Source: Mesorhizobium sp. INR15
GTDB taxonomy: Bacteria > Pseudomonadota > Alphaproteobacteria > Rhizobiales > Rhizobiaceae
DNA length: 64,000 bases
Direction of reading: 5' to 3'
Assembly (NCBI RefSeq): GCF_015500075.1
Contig: NZ_CP045496.1
Span: forward strand, 1,240,001 to 1,304,000
Numbering within the stretch: position 1 is the first letter of the stretch; every line of letters starts with the position of its first letter. Below the pieces are notes generated by a model. That model was not told where the DNA came from. It saw only the letters and a program-made list of their open reading frames with translations, and ran no database searches. Below are positions 43,267 through 52,125 of the stretch, in pieces. The position numbers and the translations under genes are program-made.

Positions 43267-44060
43267 GCGTCCAGCCAGGCTTTACCGCCAACGAGATGAT
43301 GACGATCGCCGCCAGCCGCGCGCTGAAGAACGATGATGTCTGCTTCGTCGGCATCGGCGCGCCATCGGCCGCCTGCAACGTGGCGCGGCTGACGCATGCG
43401 CCAGACATCACCTTGATCTACGAGAGCGGCACGATCGGCACCGCGCCCGACGTGCTGCCGCTGTCGATCGGCGATGGCGAATTGTGCGAAACGGCGGTCA
43501 CCACAGTCGCCGTGCCGGAGATGTTCCGCTACTGGCTGCAAGGCGGCCGCATTTCCATCGGCTTCCTCGGTGCCGCGCAGCTCGACAAGTTCGGCAACAT
43601 CAACACCACCGTCATCGGCGACTATTTTCATCCCAAGACGCGGCTTCCCGGCGGCGGCGGTGCGCCGGAGATCGCGACGTCATCGAAGGAGATTTACATC
43701 ACCATGGCGCAGACCAAGCGCGGCATGGTGGAAAAGATCGACTTCTTCACCTCCTTCGGCCATGGCGAAGGCGGCGATCATCGCCAGCGCCTCGGCATCG
43801 ATACCGCTGGCCCGACGCTGCTCATCACCGATCTTGCCATCTGGAAGCCAGACCCGGCCAGCAAGGAATTCACTGTCGTGTCGCTGCATCCAGGCGTCAC
43901 GCGCCAGCAGGTGCGGGAAACCTGTGGCTGGGTGGTTAAGTTCGCGGAGGCGCTTGACGAAACGCCGGCACCAAGCGAACTCGAACTGAAGACATTGCGC
44001 GACCTGCAGGCCCGCACCAAGGCGGCGCATGAAGGGACCGGAAAAGGGAAAGCTGCTTAG
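43263..44060 (+). CDS. pcaJ: 3-oxoadipate CoA-transferase subunit B
   Basis: A 265-residue subunit of the same transferase, overlapping pcaI by 4 bp (ATGA). The catalytic glutamate is expected in TLIYESGTIGT near residue 59. GGRISIGFLGAAQLDKFGNINTT is the conserved family block, and GGGGAPEIATSSKEIYITM follows. It forms the glutamyl-CoA intermediate during transfer from succinyl-CoA. The gene ends one base before the pcaF start codon. Confidence 0.92.
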   Translation: MSVQPGFTANEMMTIAASRALKNDDVCFVGIGAPSAACNVARLTHAPDITLIYESGTIGTAPDVLPLSIGDGELCETAVTTVAVPEMFRYWLQGGRISIGFLGAAQLDKFGNINTTVIGDYFHPKTRLPGGGGAPEIATSSKEIYITMAQTKRGMVEKIDFFTSFGHGEGGDHRQRLGIDTAGPTLLITDLAIWKPDPASKEFTVVSLHPGVTRQQVRETCGWVVKFAEALDETPAPSELELKTLRDLQARTKAAHEGTGKGKAA

Positions 44061-44061
44061 C

Positions 44062-45267
44062 ATGGCCGAGGCCTATATCTGCGACTACATCCGCACACCC
44101 ATCGGCCGCTTCGGCGGTTCTCTTTCGTCGGTGCGCACCGATGACCTCGGCGCCATACCGCTGAAGGCTTTGCTTGAGCGCAATCCCGGCATCGACTGGC
44201 AAGCGGTTGACGACGTCGTCTATGGCTGTGCCAACCAGGCCGGCGAGGACAATCGCAACGTGGCGCGCATGGCGCTGCTGCTGGCAGGTCTGCCGAAGGA
44301 GGTTCCCGGCTCGACCGTCAACCGCCTGTGCGGCTCGGGCATGGATGCGCTGACCATCGCAGCGCGTGCCATCAAGGCCGGCGAGGCGGAGCTGATGATT
44401 GCCGGCGGCGTCGAGTCCATGAGCCGCGCGCCCTTCGTCATGCCCAAGGCCGATACCGCGTTTTCGCGCAATGCCGAGATTCATGACACCACGATCGGCT
44501 GGCGCTTCGTCAATCCGTTGATGAAGAAGCAGTATGGCGTCGATTCCATGCCCGAGACCGGCGAGAACGTGGCGGAAGATTTCGCGGTATCGCGCGCGGA
44601 CCAGGATGCCTTTGCCGTGCGCAGCCAGGACAAGGCCGTCGCCGCGCAAGCCAATGGCCGGCTGGCCAAGGAAATCACTGATGTGACCATCCCGCAGCGC
44701 AAGGGCGATGCGATTGTTGTCTCGAAGGACGAGCATCCCCGCGCCGGCACCACTGTCAAGTCACTGGCCAAGCTGCCAACTCCGTTCCGGCAAGGCGGCA
44801 CAGTGACGGCCGGCAATGCGTCCGGCGTCAACGACGGCGCGGCGGCACTGATCGTTGCATCAGAAGCGGCGATTAGGAAATACGGCCTGACGCCAATCGC
44901 CCGCATCCTCGGCGGCGCTGCCGCCGGCGTGGCGCCACGCATCATGGGCATCGGCCCGGCGCCGGCGACGCAAAAGCTGTGCGCGCGGCTCGGCCTGACG
45001 CCAAGGCAATTCGATGTCATCGAACTCAACGAAGCCTTTGCCTCCCAAGGCATCGCCGTGCTCCGCCAACTCGGCATCGCCGAGGACGCGGAGCACGTCA
45101 ACCCGAATGGCGGCGCCATCGCGCTTGGTCATCCGCTTGGCATGTCGGGCGCCCGCATCTCAGGAACGGCGGCGTTGGAACTGCGCGAACGCGGTGCCCG
45201 CTATGCGCTGGCCACGATGTGCATTGGCGTTGGCCAAGGCATCGCGATTGCGCTCGAACGGGTCTGA
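44062..45267 (+). CDS. pcaF: 3-oxoadipyl-CoA thiolase
   Basis: A 401-residue thiolase from the ATG at 44062 (MAEAYICDYIRTPIGRFGGSL). It would cleave 3-oxoadipyl-CoA to succinyl-CoA and acetyl-CoA, the last step of the beta-ketoadipate pathway. The acyl-accepting Cys90 is in STVNRLCGSGMDAL; the second active-site residues are His in GGAIALGHPLGMSG and Cys in ATMCIGVGQG. It completes the pcaIJF operon. A general acetyl-CoA acetyltransferase role is less likely in this context. Confidence 0.94.
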   Translation: MAEAYICDYIRTPIGRFGGSLSSVRTDDLGAIPLKALLERNPGIDWQAVDDVVYGCANQAGEDNRNVARMALLLAGLPKEVPGSTVNRLCGSGMDALTIAARAIKAGEAELMIAGGVESMSRAPFVMPKADTAFSRNAEIHDTTIGWRFVNPLMKKQYGVDSMPETGENVAEDFAVSRADQDAFAVRSQDKAVAAQANGRLAKEITDVTIPQRKGDAIVVSKDEHPRAGTTVKSLAKLPTPFRQGGTVTAGNASGVNDGAAALIVASEAAIRKYGLTPIARILGGAAAGVAPRIMGIGPAPATQKLCARLGLTPRQFDVIELNEAFASQGIAVLRQLGIAEDAEHVNPNGGAIALGHPLGMSGARISGTAALELRERGARYALATMCIGVGQGIAIALERV

Positions 45268-45429
45268 CCCCGGGCTTTTGAGGATCGGCCGAAGCGGCTG
45301 CGCGGCATTCCTTGCCGCCGCCAAATTTGACCATGTGGACAAAAGTCCGGCGTCGTTCCATAGTTCCCCGTCTTGATATTTTTGAGCGAACGGCCGGCTC
45401 GACACGGCTGTCGAACAGAGGGGAATACA

Positions 45430-46461
45430 ATGGAAAACCGGAAGAATTCAGTCCAGATAAAACGCGAAGGCCTGTCGCGCCGCAACGTGCTGGAGCTTGG
45501 CGCACTTGGTCTGGCCGCGGCCATGATGCCGGGTGCTGCCTTCGCCAAGGACAAGAAGCTGAAGGTGGCGGCGATCTTCGCCACGCCAATCGAGGAGCCA
45601 TGGGACAACCAGATCCATGTCGCCCTGCAAAAGGCCGAGAAGGAACTCGGCATTGAGTACAAATGGTCGGAAAAGGTACAGACCGCCGACTTCAGCCGCG
45701 TGATGCGCGAATACGCGCAAGGCGGCTACGAACTGGTGCTGGGCGATGCCTTCGCCGCCGAGCGTGAATCGCGCCGCACGGCCAAGCAGTTCCCGAAGAC
45801 GGCCTTCCTGTTCGGCTCGGGTGCCGGGCCGGCGGAGCCCAATTTCGGCGTCTTCGACAACTGGATTCATGAGCCGGCTTATCTCTCGGGCATGATTGCC
45901 GGCAAGATGTCCAAGTCGGGCACGATCGGCGCCGTGGCGGCGATGGGCATTCCGGAAGTGAACCGGCTGGTCAACGCCTTCTTCGCTGGCGCCAAGGAGG
46001 TCAATCCCAACATCAAGAAGAAGGTCGCCTTCATCGGCTCGTTCTTCGATCCGCCCAAGGCCAAGGAAGCCGCCGTCGCGCAGATCGATGCCGGCGCAGA
46101 CGTGATCTATGCCGAGCGCTTCGGTGTCATCGAGGCCGCGGTGGAAAAGAAGGTCTGGGCCATTTCCAACATGTCCGACCAGTCTAGCCTCGGCCCCGAT
46201 ACGGTCATCACCGGTCCGGTCTGGGATATGTATCCAACGGTCGAACAGGCGATCAAGCTGGTGAAGGCCGGTGTCTTCACGGCGCAGGACTATGGCGATT
46301 TCTCGCGCATGGCCAAGGGCGGCTCGCACCTCGCGCCCTACCACAAGTTCGACAAGACGCTGCCGGCTGAGGTCAAGGATCTGGTCGAGAAGAAGAAGGC
46401 CGAAATCCTCGAAGGCAACTTCCGCGTGGATGTCGACGAGAACACGCCGGTTTCGGATTGA
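45430..46461 (+). CDS. BMP-family (PnrA-like) substrate-binding protein, Tat-type signal
   Basis: A 343-residue periplasmic lipoprotein-family member of the basic membrane protein group. The start at 45430 (MENRKNSVQIKREGLSRRNVLELGALG) has a GAGGGG site upstream and a twin-arginine pair within 17 residues, followed by a hydrophobic stretch ending AAFAKD, so Tat export is likely. The mature start KLKVAAIFATPIEEPWDNQIH and the AYLSGMIAGKMSKSGTIGAVAAM block are typical of nucleoside-binding BMP proteins. It feeds the ATPase and two permeases encoded downstream. A purine nucleoside ligand is likely by family. Confidence 0.88.
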   Translation: MENRKNSVQIKREGLSRRNVLELGALGLAAAMMPGAAFAKDKKLKVAAIFATPIEEPWDNQIHVALQKAEKELGIEYKWSEKVQTADFSRVMREYAQGGYELVLGDAFAAERESRRTAKQFPKTAFLFGSGAGPAEPNFGVFDNWIHEPAYLSGMIAGKMSKSGTIGAVAAMGIPEVNRLVNAFFAGAKEVNPNIKKKVAFIGSFFDPPKAKEAAVAQIDAGADVIYAERFGVIEAAVEKKVWAISNMSDQSSLGPDTVITGPVWDMYPTVEQAIKLVKAGVFTAQDYGDFSRMAKGGSHLAPYHKFDKTLPAEVKDLVEKKKAEILEGNFRVDVDENTPVSD

Positions 46462-46487
46462 CGCCATTGTTTGAGGGGCAGGCGCGT

Positions 46488-46660
46488 GGCGCCCCCCTCT
46501 GTCCTGCCGGACATCTCCCCCACTTGGGGGGAGATTGGCAGATTTGCCGGCAGTTCTTCTCCTAAAGTTGGAGGACTGGCGAAAGCCGAAATGACATCCG
46601 ATTTCCCCCTTTGAAGGGGAGTTCGCCGGCAGGCCAGAGGGGGGTGCAGCGCATTCCCAT
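46488..46660. repeat. Composite inverted palindromic element
   Basis: The left flank (CCCCCCTCTGTCCTGCCGG) and right flank (CCGGCAGGCCAGAGGGGGG) are near reverse complements. Inside are ATCTCCCCC-ACTT-GGGGGGAGAT-type and TTCCCCCTTTGAAGGGGAG-type stems. It fills most of the 238-bp gap between the BMP binding-protein gene and the ATPase gene and belongs to the same element family as the copies at 34.8 and 41.3 kb. Confidence 0.78.
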
Positions 46661-46699
46661 CAAGCTGAATCGCAAAGCCAATTCCGATCAGGAGTACCC

Positions 46700-48211
46700 T
46701 TGTCCGCCCCTCTCATCGAAATGCGCGGCATCACCAAGAGTTTCGGCGCCGTGAAGGCGAACGAAGCCGTCGACCTCAGTGTGGCGCCTGGCGAGATTCT
46801 TGGCCTGCTTGGCGAGAACGGCGCCGGCAAGACGACGCTGATGAATGTGCTGTTCGGGGCCTATGCGCCCGACGCTGGCGAAATCCTCATTCAGGGCCAG
46901 CCAGTGCGGATCACCAGTTCAGCAGACGCGCTCGCCGCCGGCATCGGCATGGTGCACCAGCACTTTCATCTCGCACCACGGCTGTCGGTGCTGGAAAACC
47001 TGCTGATCGGCATTCCCGGCAAGACCGGGCGCATCGACCGCGCCGGCGGACTGGCACGGCTGGCGGAGATCGGCCGGCAGCATGGGCTGACACTTGATCC
47101 CAATCTTCCGGTCTCCGCGCTTTCGGTCGGCGAACAGCAGCGGCTGGAAATCGTCAAGGCGCTGTTTCGCGGCGCCAGGCTGCTGATCCTTGATGAGCCG
47201 ACGGCCGTGCTGGCGCCGAGCGAGGTCGACGGCCTGTTTTCGGCGCTGCGTTCGATGGCGGCGCAGGGGCTCGGCGTCATTTTCATTTCGCACAAGCTCA
47301 ACGAGGTCCGGGCGCTGACGCACCGCTGCACCGTGCTGCGGCATGGGCGGGTGGCCGGCCGTGTCGATGACCCAGCCAACACGACATCGGCTGAAATGGC
47401 ACGGCTGATGTGCGGCCATGAAATCGTGCCGCCGGCGCGGGGCGTATCGACGCCTGGCGCCGCAGTGCTGACCCTCGATGGCATCTCGACATCACGCCAT
47501 TCCGGCATGGCGTTGCGGGATATTTCCCTGTCCGTCCGCGCCGGGGAAATCCTCGGCATCGCCGGGGTCTCGGGCAATGGCCAGCGGGCATTGGCCGAGG
47601 TGATTTCCGGCGTGCTGACGCCGGATGCCGGGCAGATGACGATCGCCGGCAGCAAGGTCACGCGCTTTTCGCCGCGCGAAGTCCAGGCGCTCGGCCTCGG
47701 CCGCATCCCGGAAGACCGCATGACCACCGGGCTGGTCACCAACCTGCCGCTCGCCGATTCCATGGTTCTGCCGCGCATCGGCACATCAGCCTTCAGCAGC
47801 AAGGGCTTGCTCAAGCCGGATGCGATCCGCGCCTTCGCCGAGGCGCAGATCAAGGCCTATGACATTCGCTGCCCCGGTCCGATGACCCGCGCCGGCGCGC
47901 TGTCCGGCGGCAATCTGCAGAAGGCACTTCTGGCGCGCGAGCTCGCCTTCGATCCAAAGGTGCTTGTTGTCTCGCAGCCGACGCGCGGTCTCGACATCGG
48001 CGCGGCCCGCTTTATTCACGAAAAGTTCCTCGACATGCGCGCCAAGGGCTGCGGCATCATCGTTGTTGGCGAAGACCTCGAGGAATTGCTGGTGCTCTGC
48101 GACCGCATCGCGGTGATGTATGAGGGCCGCATCGTCGGCACGCTCGACAGCGCTGACGCCACGGTTGCAAGGCTCGGCCTGCTGATGACCGGGGCGGAGG
48201 GGCATAGCTGA
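46700..48211 (+). CDS. ABC importer ATPase with two nucleotide-binding domains (nucleoside/sugar type)
   Basis: A 503-residue tandem ATPase. The first domain has Walker A GENGAGKTT (about 37-45) and signature ALSVGEQQRLEIVKALF; the second, from about 255, has a degenerate Walker A (GVSGNGQRALAEVI) and signature ALSGGNLQKALLARELA, the usual RbsA/BMP-transporter asymmetry. The start is TTG at 46700 with AGGAG 6 bp upstream. It ends overlapping the first permease start by one base (TGATG). It drives the BMP-linked importer. Confidence 0.9.
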   Translation: MSAPLIEMRGITKSFGAVKANEAVDLSVAPGEILGLLGENGAGKTTLMNVLFGAYAPDAGEILIQGQPVRITSSADALAAGIGMVHQHFHLAPRLSVLENLLIGIPGKTGRIDRAGGLARLAEIGRQHGLTLDPNLPVSALSVGEQQRLEIVKALFRGARLLILDEPTAVLAPSEVDGLFSALRSMAAQGLGVIFISHKLNEVRALTHRCTVLRHGRVAGRVDDPANTTSAEMARLMCGHEIVPPARGVSTPGAAVLTLDGISTSRHSGMALRDISLSVRAGEILGIAGVSGNGQRALAEVISGVLTPDAGQMTIAGSKVTRFSPREVQALGLGRIPEDRMTTGLVTNLPLADSMVLPRIGTSAFSSKGLLKPDAIRAFAEAQIKAYDIRCPGPMTRAGALSGGNLQKALLARELAFDPKVLVVSQPTRGLDIGAARFIHEKFLDMRAKGCGIIVVGEDLEELLVLCDRIAVMYEGRIVGTLDSADATVARLGLLMTGAEGHS

Positions 48212-49266
48212 TGTTTCGCCTGGAAGTCCGCAGCTCGACGCCTGCCTGGTTCAACCTAGCGCTGCCGCTGCTGGCGATCGGCGCCACGCTTGTCCTCTGC
48301 AGCGGCCTCATCGCGCTGGCCGGCGCCGGCGTCATGGAGGCCTATGGCGTGATGTTTTCGGCCTCGCTTGGCGACAGCTACGCCATTACCGAGACGCTGG
48401 TGCGCGCCGCACCGATGATTTTCACCGGGCTGGCGGTCGCCGTCGCCTTCCGCGCCAAATTCTGGAACATCGGCGCCGAGGGCCAATTGCTCGCCGGCGC
48501 GGTGGCCAGCTGCGCCGTTGGCGCCATCCCGATGCCTGGACCGCTGGCCATTCTTTTGATGGCGATTGCTGGCGCCGCGGCCGGCGCCGCCGTCGCGCTC
48601 ATCCCGGCGACGCTGCGGGTCAAATTCAAGGTCGATGACGTGGTCAGCTCGCTGCTGCTCAACTCGGTCATCTATTACGCGCTGATGGCGCTGATCGAAG
48701 GGCCGTGGAAGGATAGCTTCAGCGGCTACCCGATCTCGCCGCCAATCGAGGATTCGGCGAATTTCCCGGTGCTGATCGAAGGCACGCGGCTGCATCTCGG
48801 TGTCGTGGCGGCGCTGGTCGCTGCACCGATCATCTGGTTCCTGATCGTGCGCACGACGCTCGGCTTCCGCATCCGGGTCACCGGCGAGAATCCCGAAGCC
48901 GCCCGTTATGGCGGCATCAATGTGCAGCGCGTGCTGCTGTCGACGGCCTTGCTGTCAGGCGCATTGGCCGGGCTTGCCGGCGTCGGTGAGGTCGGCGGCG
49001 TGCATTTCCAGGTGATGAGCGACATCTCGCCGGGCTATGGCTATTCCGGCATTGTCGTTGCCATGCTGGCGCGGCTCAATCCGCTCGGCGTCGTGCCGGC
49101 GGCAATCTTCCTGGCCGCCGTCATGACCGGCGCCGAAGCGATGTCGCGCGCGACCGGCGTGCCGGCCTTCCTCAGCGATGTCATCCAGGGCACGGCTTTG
49201 CTCGCCATGCTGGTGGCGCTGCTGTTCACCGCCTACCGCATCCGCCGTGTTGGAGTTGCACGATGA
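48211..49266 (+). CDS. ABC importer permease 1 (BMP/nucleoside type)
   Basis: A 351-residue membrane protein with about ten hydrophobic segments, beginning FNLALPLLAIGATLVLCSGLIALAGAGV. VAFRAKFWNIGAEGQLLAGAVA is a conserved block of the BMP-associated YufP-like permeases, and RVTGENPEAARYGGINV corresponds to the cytoplasmic coupling loop. It pairs with the second permease, which overlaps it by 4 bp (ATGA). Confidence 0.9.
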   Translation: MFRLEVRSSTPAWFNLALPLLAIGATLVLCSGLIALAGAGVMEAYGVMFSASLGDSYAITETLVRAAPMIFTGLAVAVAFRAKFWNIGAEGQLLAGAVASCAVGAIPMPGPLAILLMAIAGAAAGAAVALIPATLRVKFKVDDVVSSLLLNSVIYYALMALIEGPWKDSFSGYPISPPIEDSANFPVLIEGTRLHLGVVAALVAAPIIWFLIVRTTLGFRIRVTGENPEAARYGGINVQRVLLSTALLSGALAGLAGVGEVGGVHFQVMSDISPGYGYSGIVVAMLARLNPLGVVPAAIFLAAVMTGAEAMSRATGVPAFLSDVIQGTALLAMLVALLFTAYRIRRVGVAR

Positions 49267-50207
49267 GCGCGGTGTTCGAACAGATATTCCAGGTCGGCTT
49301 CCTTGCCGCCATCATCCGCATCGCCACGCCGCTGGCCTTCGCCACGCTTGGCGAAATGTTCTCCGAACGCGCCGGCGTGCTCAATCTCGGTATCGAAGGC
49401 ATCATGCTGCTGTCGGCGATGACCGGCTTTACCGCGACAAGCCTCAGCGGCAGCCTTTGGATTGGTGTGCTGGTGGCGGTGCTGACCGGCATGCTGATGG
49501 GCGCACTGCATGCCCTGTTCACCGTGGCGCTTGGCCTCAGCCAGCATGTCTGCGGCATTGGGGTGACGCTGTTCAGTTCGGGGCTGGCCTATTTCCTCTA
49601 CCGGTTGATCTTTGGCCAGCAATCGGTGCCGCCGAGCATCAAGGGGTTTGAGACATTTTCGATCCCTGGTCTCTCCAGCATTCCGGTGCTCGGGCCGGCG
49701 GTGTTCAACCAGTTCGCGCTGGTCTACATGGCGATCCTGGCCATCCCGCTGGCGGCCTTTGTGCTCTACCGCACGCCATGGGGCCTGTCGGTGCGCATGG
49801 TTGGTGAAAACCCGCGCGCGGCCGATTCAGCCGGTGTCAGCGTCATCGCCACGCGTTTCCAAGCCGTCATCCTTGGTGGCGCGCTGATGGGACTGGCCGG
49901 CGCCTTCTTGTCGATGGCGCAGTTCAATGCCTTCACCTTCGGCGTCGTGTCCGGGCGCGGCTGGGTGGCGATCGCGCTGGTCGTATTCGGCCGCTGGGAC
50001 CCCTGGCGCTCGGCGGGCGCGGCGCTGCTGTTCGCCTTTGTCGATGCGCTGCAATTGCGCATGCAGGCGAGCGGGCTCGGGCACATCCCCTATGAAGCGT
50101 TCCTGATGCTGCCCTTCATCTTCACCATCGTCGCCATGGCGGTGATGTCGCGCAACGCGGTGGCGCCGTCAGCGCTGCTGAAACCGTTCCGGCGGGAAGA
50201 GCGGTAG
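49263..50207 (+). CDS. ABC importer permease 2 (BMP/nucleoside type)
   Basis: A 314-residue membrane protein of the YufQ-like group, shorter than its partner. ATPLAFATLGEMFSERAGVLNLGIEGIML near residues 21-49 is the family hallmark, and RMVGENPRAADSAGVSV is the coupling loop. It is the last gene of the importer operon. An imperfect palindromic element of the RIME-like kind lies just downstream. Confidence 0.9.
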   Translation: MSAVFEQIFQVGFLAAIIRIATPLAFATLGEMFSERAGVLNLGIEGIMLLSAMTGFTATSLSGSLWIGVLVAVLTGMLMGALHALFTVALGLSQHVCGIGVTLFSSGLAYFLYRLIFGQQSVPPSIKGFETFSIPGLSSIPVLGPAVFNQFALVYMAILAIPLAAFVLYRTPWGLSVRMVGENPRAADSAGVSVIATRFQAVILGGALMGLAGAFLSMAQFNAFTFGVVSGRGWVAIALVVFGRWDPWRSAGAALLFAFVDALQLRMQASGLGHIPYEAFLMLPFIFTIVAMAVMSRNAVAPSALLKPFRREER

Positions 50208-50219
50208 GCGAGTTGACTT

Positions 50220-50264
50220 GGCGTCCTTTCCTCTCCCCCGATCGACGGGGTAGAGGAAGGGCGC
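50220..50264. repeat. Single palindromic element after the nucleoside-type importer operon
   Basis: CCTCTCCCCCGATCG / CGACGGGGTAGAGG form an imperfect hairpin of the same core (CTCTCCCC...GGGGAGAG) as the larger elements elsewhere in the window. It may act as a transcription end for the importer operon. Confidence 0.6.
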
Positions 50265-50285
50265 CAAGCTGTGCCCTGGGGTGCC

Positions 50286-50362
50286 TCACATCGCGGCAAA
50301 ACCATTGTCCACGAACAGGTGCGTTCCGTTGACGAAGCTCGACTCGTCGCTGGCGCAACGGC
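50286..50362 (-). pseudogene. Remnant: C-terminal tail of a short-chain dehydrogenase
   Basis: On the minus strand the last 24 codons before the stop at 50286-50288 read ASDESSFVNGTHLFVD then NGFAAM. This matches the end of classical SDR enzymes (LASDxSSFVTGxxLxVDGG) and nothing else typical. Codons just upstream (RQMLPCRC) no longer match an SDR. There is no start. It abuts, back to back, the LuxR remnant on the other strand. Confidence 0.7.
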
Positions 50363-50663
50363 ATGGGAGCATCTGGCGCCCGCTGAAGCCCTGGCCGAGC
50401 CCGCGCCGAAGCCCACCGGCCATGATGTGGAGCAGGCGTTCGAAACCTTCGCGCCGTCGCGGCTGACACGGCGCGAGCAAGGCATCGTCAGCCTTATCCT
50501 GCGCGGCCACTCCAGCATGTCGATCGGCAGGATCCTGGAGATCGCGGAGGGCACGGTGAAAATCCACCGCAAGCATATCTACGCCAAGCTCGACATTTCC
50601 AGCCAGACCGAGCTGTTCAACCCCTTCATCAAGCATTTGCTGGTCGACCGCGGGCCCTCCTGA
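50358..50663 (+). pseudogene. Remnant: C-terminal HTH of a LuxR-family regulator
   Basis: The frame ending at 50663 encodes a Pro/Ala linker and a complete LuxR HTH (LTRREQGIVSLILRGHSSMSIGRIL, GTVKIHRKHIYAKLDISSQ). It is close to the C-terminus of the 20354-21169 regulator, including the linker and the stretch after the HTH. The sensory domain is missing: upstream of about 50358 the frame runs through the antisense of the SDR tail and no ribosome site precedes a GTG at 50271. It may still be expressed as an HTH-only protein of up to 130 residues, but decay is more likely. Confidence 0.72.
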
Positions 50664-50854
50664 CCGGACCGAACCATGGCAAGCCCATGATCCCGCTGGT
50701 TTTTCGCAGGGGTAGCGCGAATACGGCTGATGGAAATGGGTATGTAATTCCAGCGGAGCCGCCTCAGGGAGAAAATATTTCCAGAAAATACCGAAAAATA
50801 GCAATCGACAAAGTCTACTAATTTTATAGATTAATGGCTGAGACGGAGGTCGAT

Positions 50855-51010
50855 ATGTCCTATATCCAGAACGCTCAGAGCGACAGCAACGGCCAGAGAC
50901 TGGCCAATGCGCAGACCTTTCGCCCGGCCTATGCCGGTGCTTTCGCCTATCTCGTCTTTGCCCTCGCGTTTGTGTTCACCGGGGCAGTTGTTCTGGGTCT
51001 TATCCCCTGA
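50855..51010 (+). CDS. Small single-span membrane protein
   Basis: A 51-residue ORF starting at ATG 50855 (MSYIQNAQSDSN) with an ideal GGAGG 5 bp upstream; an in-frame ATG at 50834 would add seven residues. The polar N-terminal third is followed by one clear membrane helix (YAGAFAYLVFALAFVFTGAV), ending VLGLIP. Codon use is coding-like, with G/C at most third positions. A possible promoter (TCGACA, 16 bp, TAGATT at 50827-50832) lies upstream. It precedes a luciferase-like monooxygenase gene by 130 bp. No family was recognised. Confidence 0.65.
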   Translation: MSYIQNAQSDSNGQRLANAQTFRPAYAGAFAYLVFALAFVFTGAVVLGLIP

Positions 51011-51140
51011 GCCTTCAGATCGACCGGGGCTAGCCGCCCTTTCAGGCAATCGGAGTTGAATGAGCCGGATCCTGGTGCGCTTTCGCGCGGCTGGTGGTCC
51101 GAACACCGCATCAATGATTCCAGAGATGGAGGAGATGGCA

Positions 51141-52091
51141 ATGCCGATCGAGTTCACCCACGTTCCGGGCAAAACGCATCCCGCCGATGCCACCGTGCCT
51201 TTCTTCTATGACTTCGCCGAGACGGCGACCAAGCTTGGGCTGATCGAGGACGGTGGGTTCCAGAAGATCGTCGTTGACGATTCAGCCGGCCTGCTCACCA
51301 ACATGGATCTCGCCACCCAGGTGCTGGACCGCACCGCGTCACTGGAGGTCGTTCTCGCCCATTGGGCTGGGGTCATCGAGCCGACGGTCGCCGCGCGGCA
51401 ACTTGCGGCCATCGACGCAAAAAGCGGCGGCCGGCTGGCGCTCAGAATGCTCAGCGAGCCGCTGAGCGACGATGACGCCGAAACACGCCCGGTCGGGCAT
51501 ACCGTCATCTGGCAGCGCATCGACGAGTATCTGGTGCTGTTGAAACGGCTGTGGTCGAACGAGCGGCCCTTTGACCACGAAGGGGCGTTCTACAGCATCA
51601 AGGGTGGCTATATCGAGCGCAAGGGGCCGCATGGCGCCAACCTGACCATTCGCCTCGGCGGACAGTCGGGAACGGCGCTCAAGGTCGCCGGGCGGCATGC
51701 CGATGTCTTCGAACTGGCGCCAGGCTCGATCGATGAAGTCCGGCAGCTGATGGATCGCGTGCGTGGGGCCGCGGCGGAATATGGCCGGGCCGGCAAGCTG
51801 CGCTTCGCGCTTCCGGTGCGCATCCATCCGGGCCCCTCGTCGGCCAGCCACAAAGCTGTCGATCTCGCCGGACCGCCGGCGCAGGTCGCGCTGTCGCTGC
51901 TGGCCTATGCCGGGCTCGGGATCCACGAGTTCATGGTGGTCGGCATCGACACACCGCGCGAGATCGCAACGGTGGGCAGCGAGACGATCGCCTTGCTGCG
52001 CAACTCGCTGGCACGGCGCGAGGCTGAAGAGGCCCGGTCTGGTGCGTTCGTCTCCCGTGTTGTTAGCCAGGAGACGCGGGCAGCCAGTTGA
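51141..52091 (+). CDS. Luciferase-like flavin-dependent monooxygenase
   Basis: A 316-residue bacterial-luciferase-family (LLM) protein. The ATG at 51141 (MPIEFTHVPGKT) has GGAGGAG 6-7 bp upstream, better placed than the ATG at 51135 or earlier ones. The LLM blocks are visible: FYDFAETATKLGLIEDGGFQKIVVDD at the N-terminus, ATQVLDRTASLEVVLAHWAGVIEPTVAARQLAAID, and RLGGQSGTALKVAGRHADVFEL. It resembles SsuD-type alkanesulfonate monooxygenases, which use FMNH2 from a separate reductase; none is encoded nearby. The substrate is unknown. Confidence 0.82.
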   Translation: MPIEFTHVPGKTHPADATVPFFYDFAETATKLGLIEDGGFQKIVVDDSAGLLTNMDLATQVLDRTASLEVVLAHWAGVIEPTVAARQLAAIDAKSGGRLALRMLSEPLSDDDAETRPVGHTVIWQRIDEYLVLLKRLWSNERPFDHEGAFYSIKGGYIERKGPHGANLTIRLGGQSGTALKVAGRHADVFELAPGSIDEVRQLMDRVRGAAAEYGRAGKLRFALPVRIHPGPSSASHKAVDLAGPPAQVALSLLAYAGLGIHEFMVVGIDTPREIATVGSETIALLRNSLARREAEEARSGAFVSRVVSQETRAAS

Positions 52092-52125
52092 AGAGGCATT
52101 GGTCGCCTTCCGGTCGGGCGCCCCC

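Noticed and set aside
50271..50663. An intact 130-residue LuxR-type regulator
   Set aside because: The first 30 codons are antisense to an SDR tail and the sensory domain is missing, so a remnant is the better reading.
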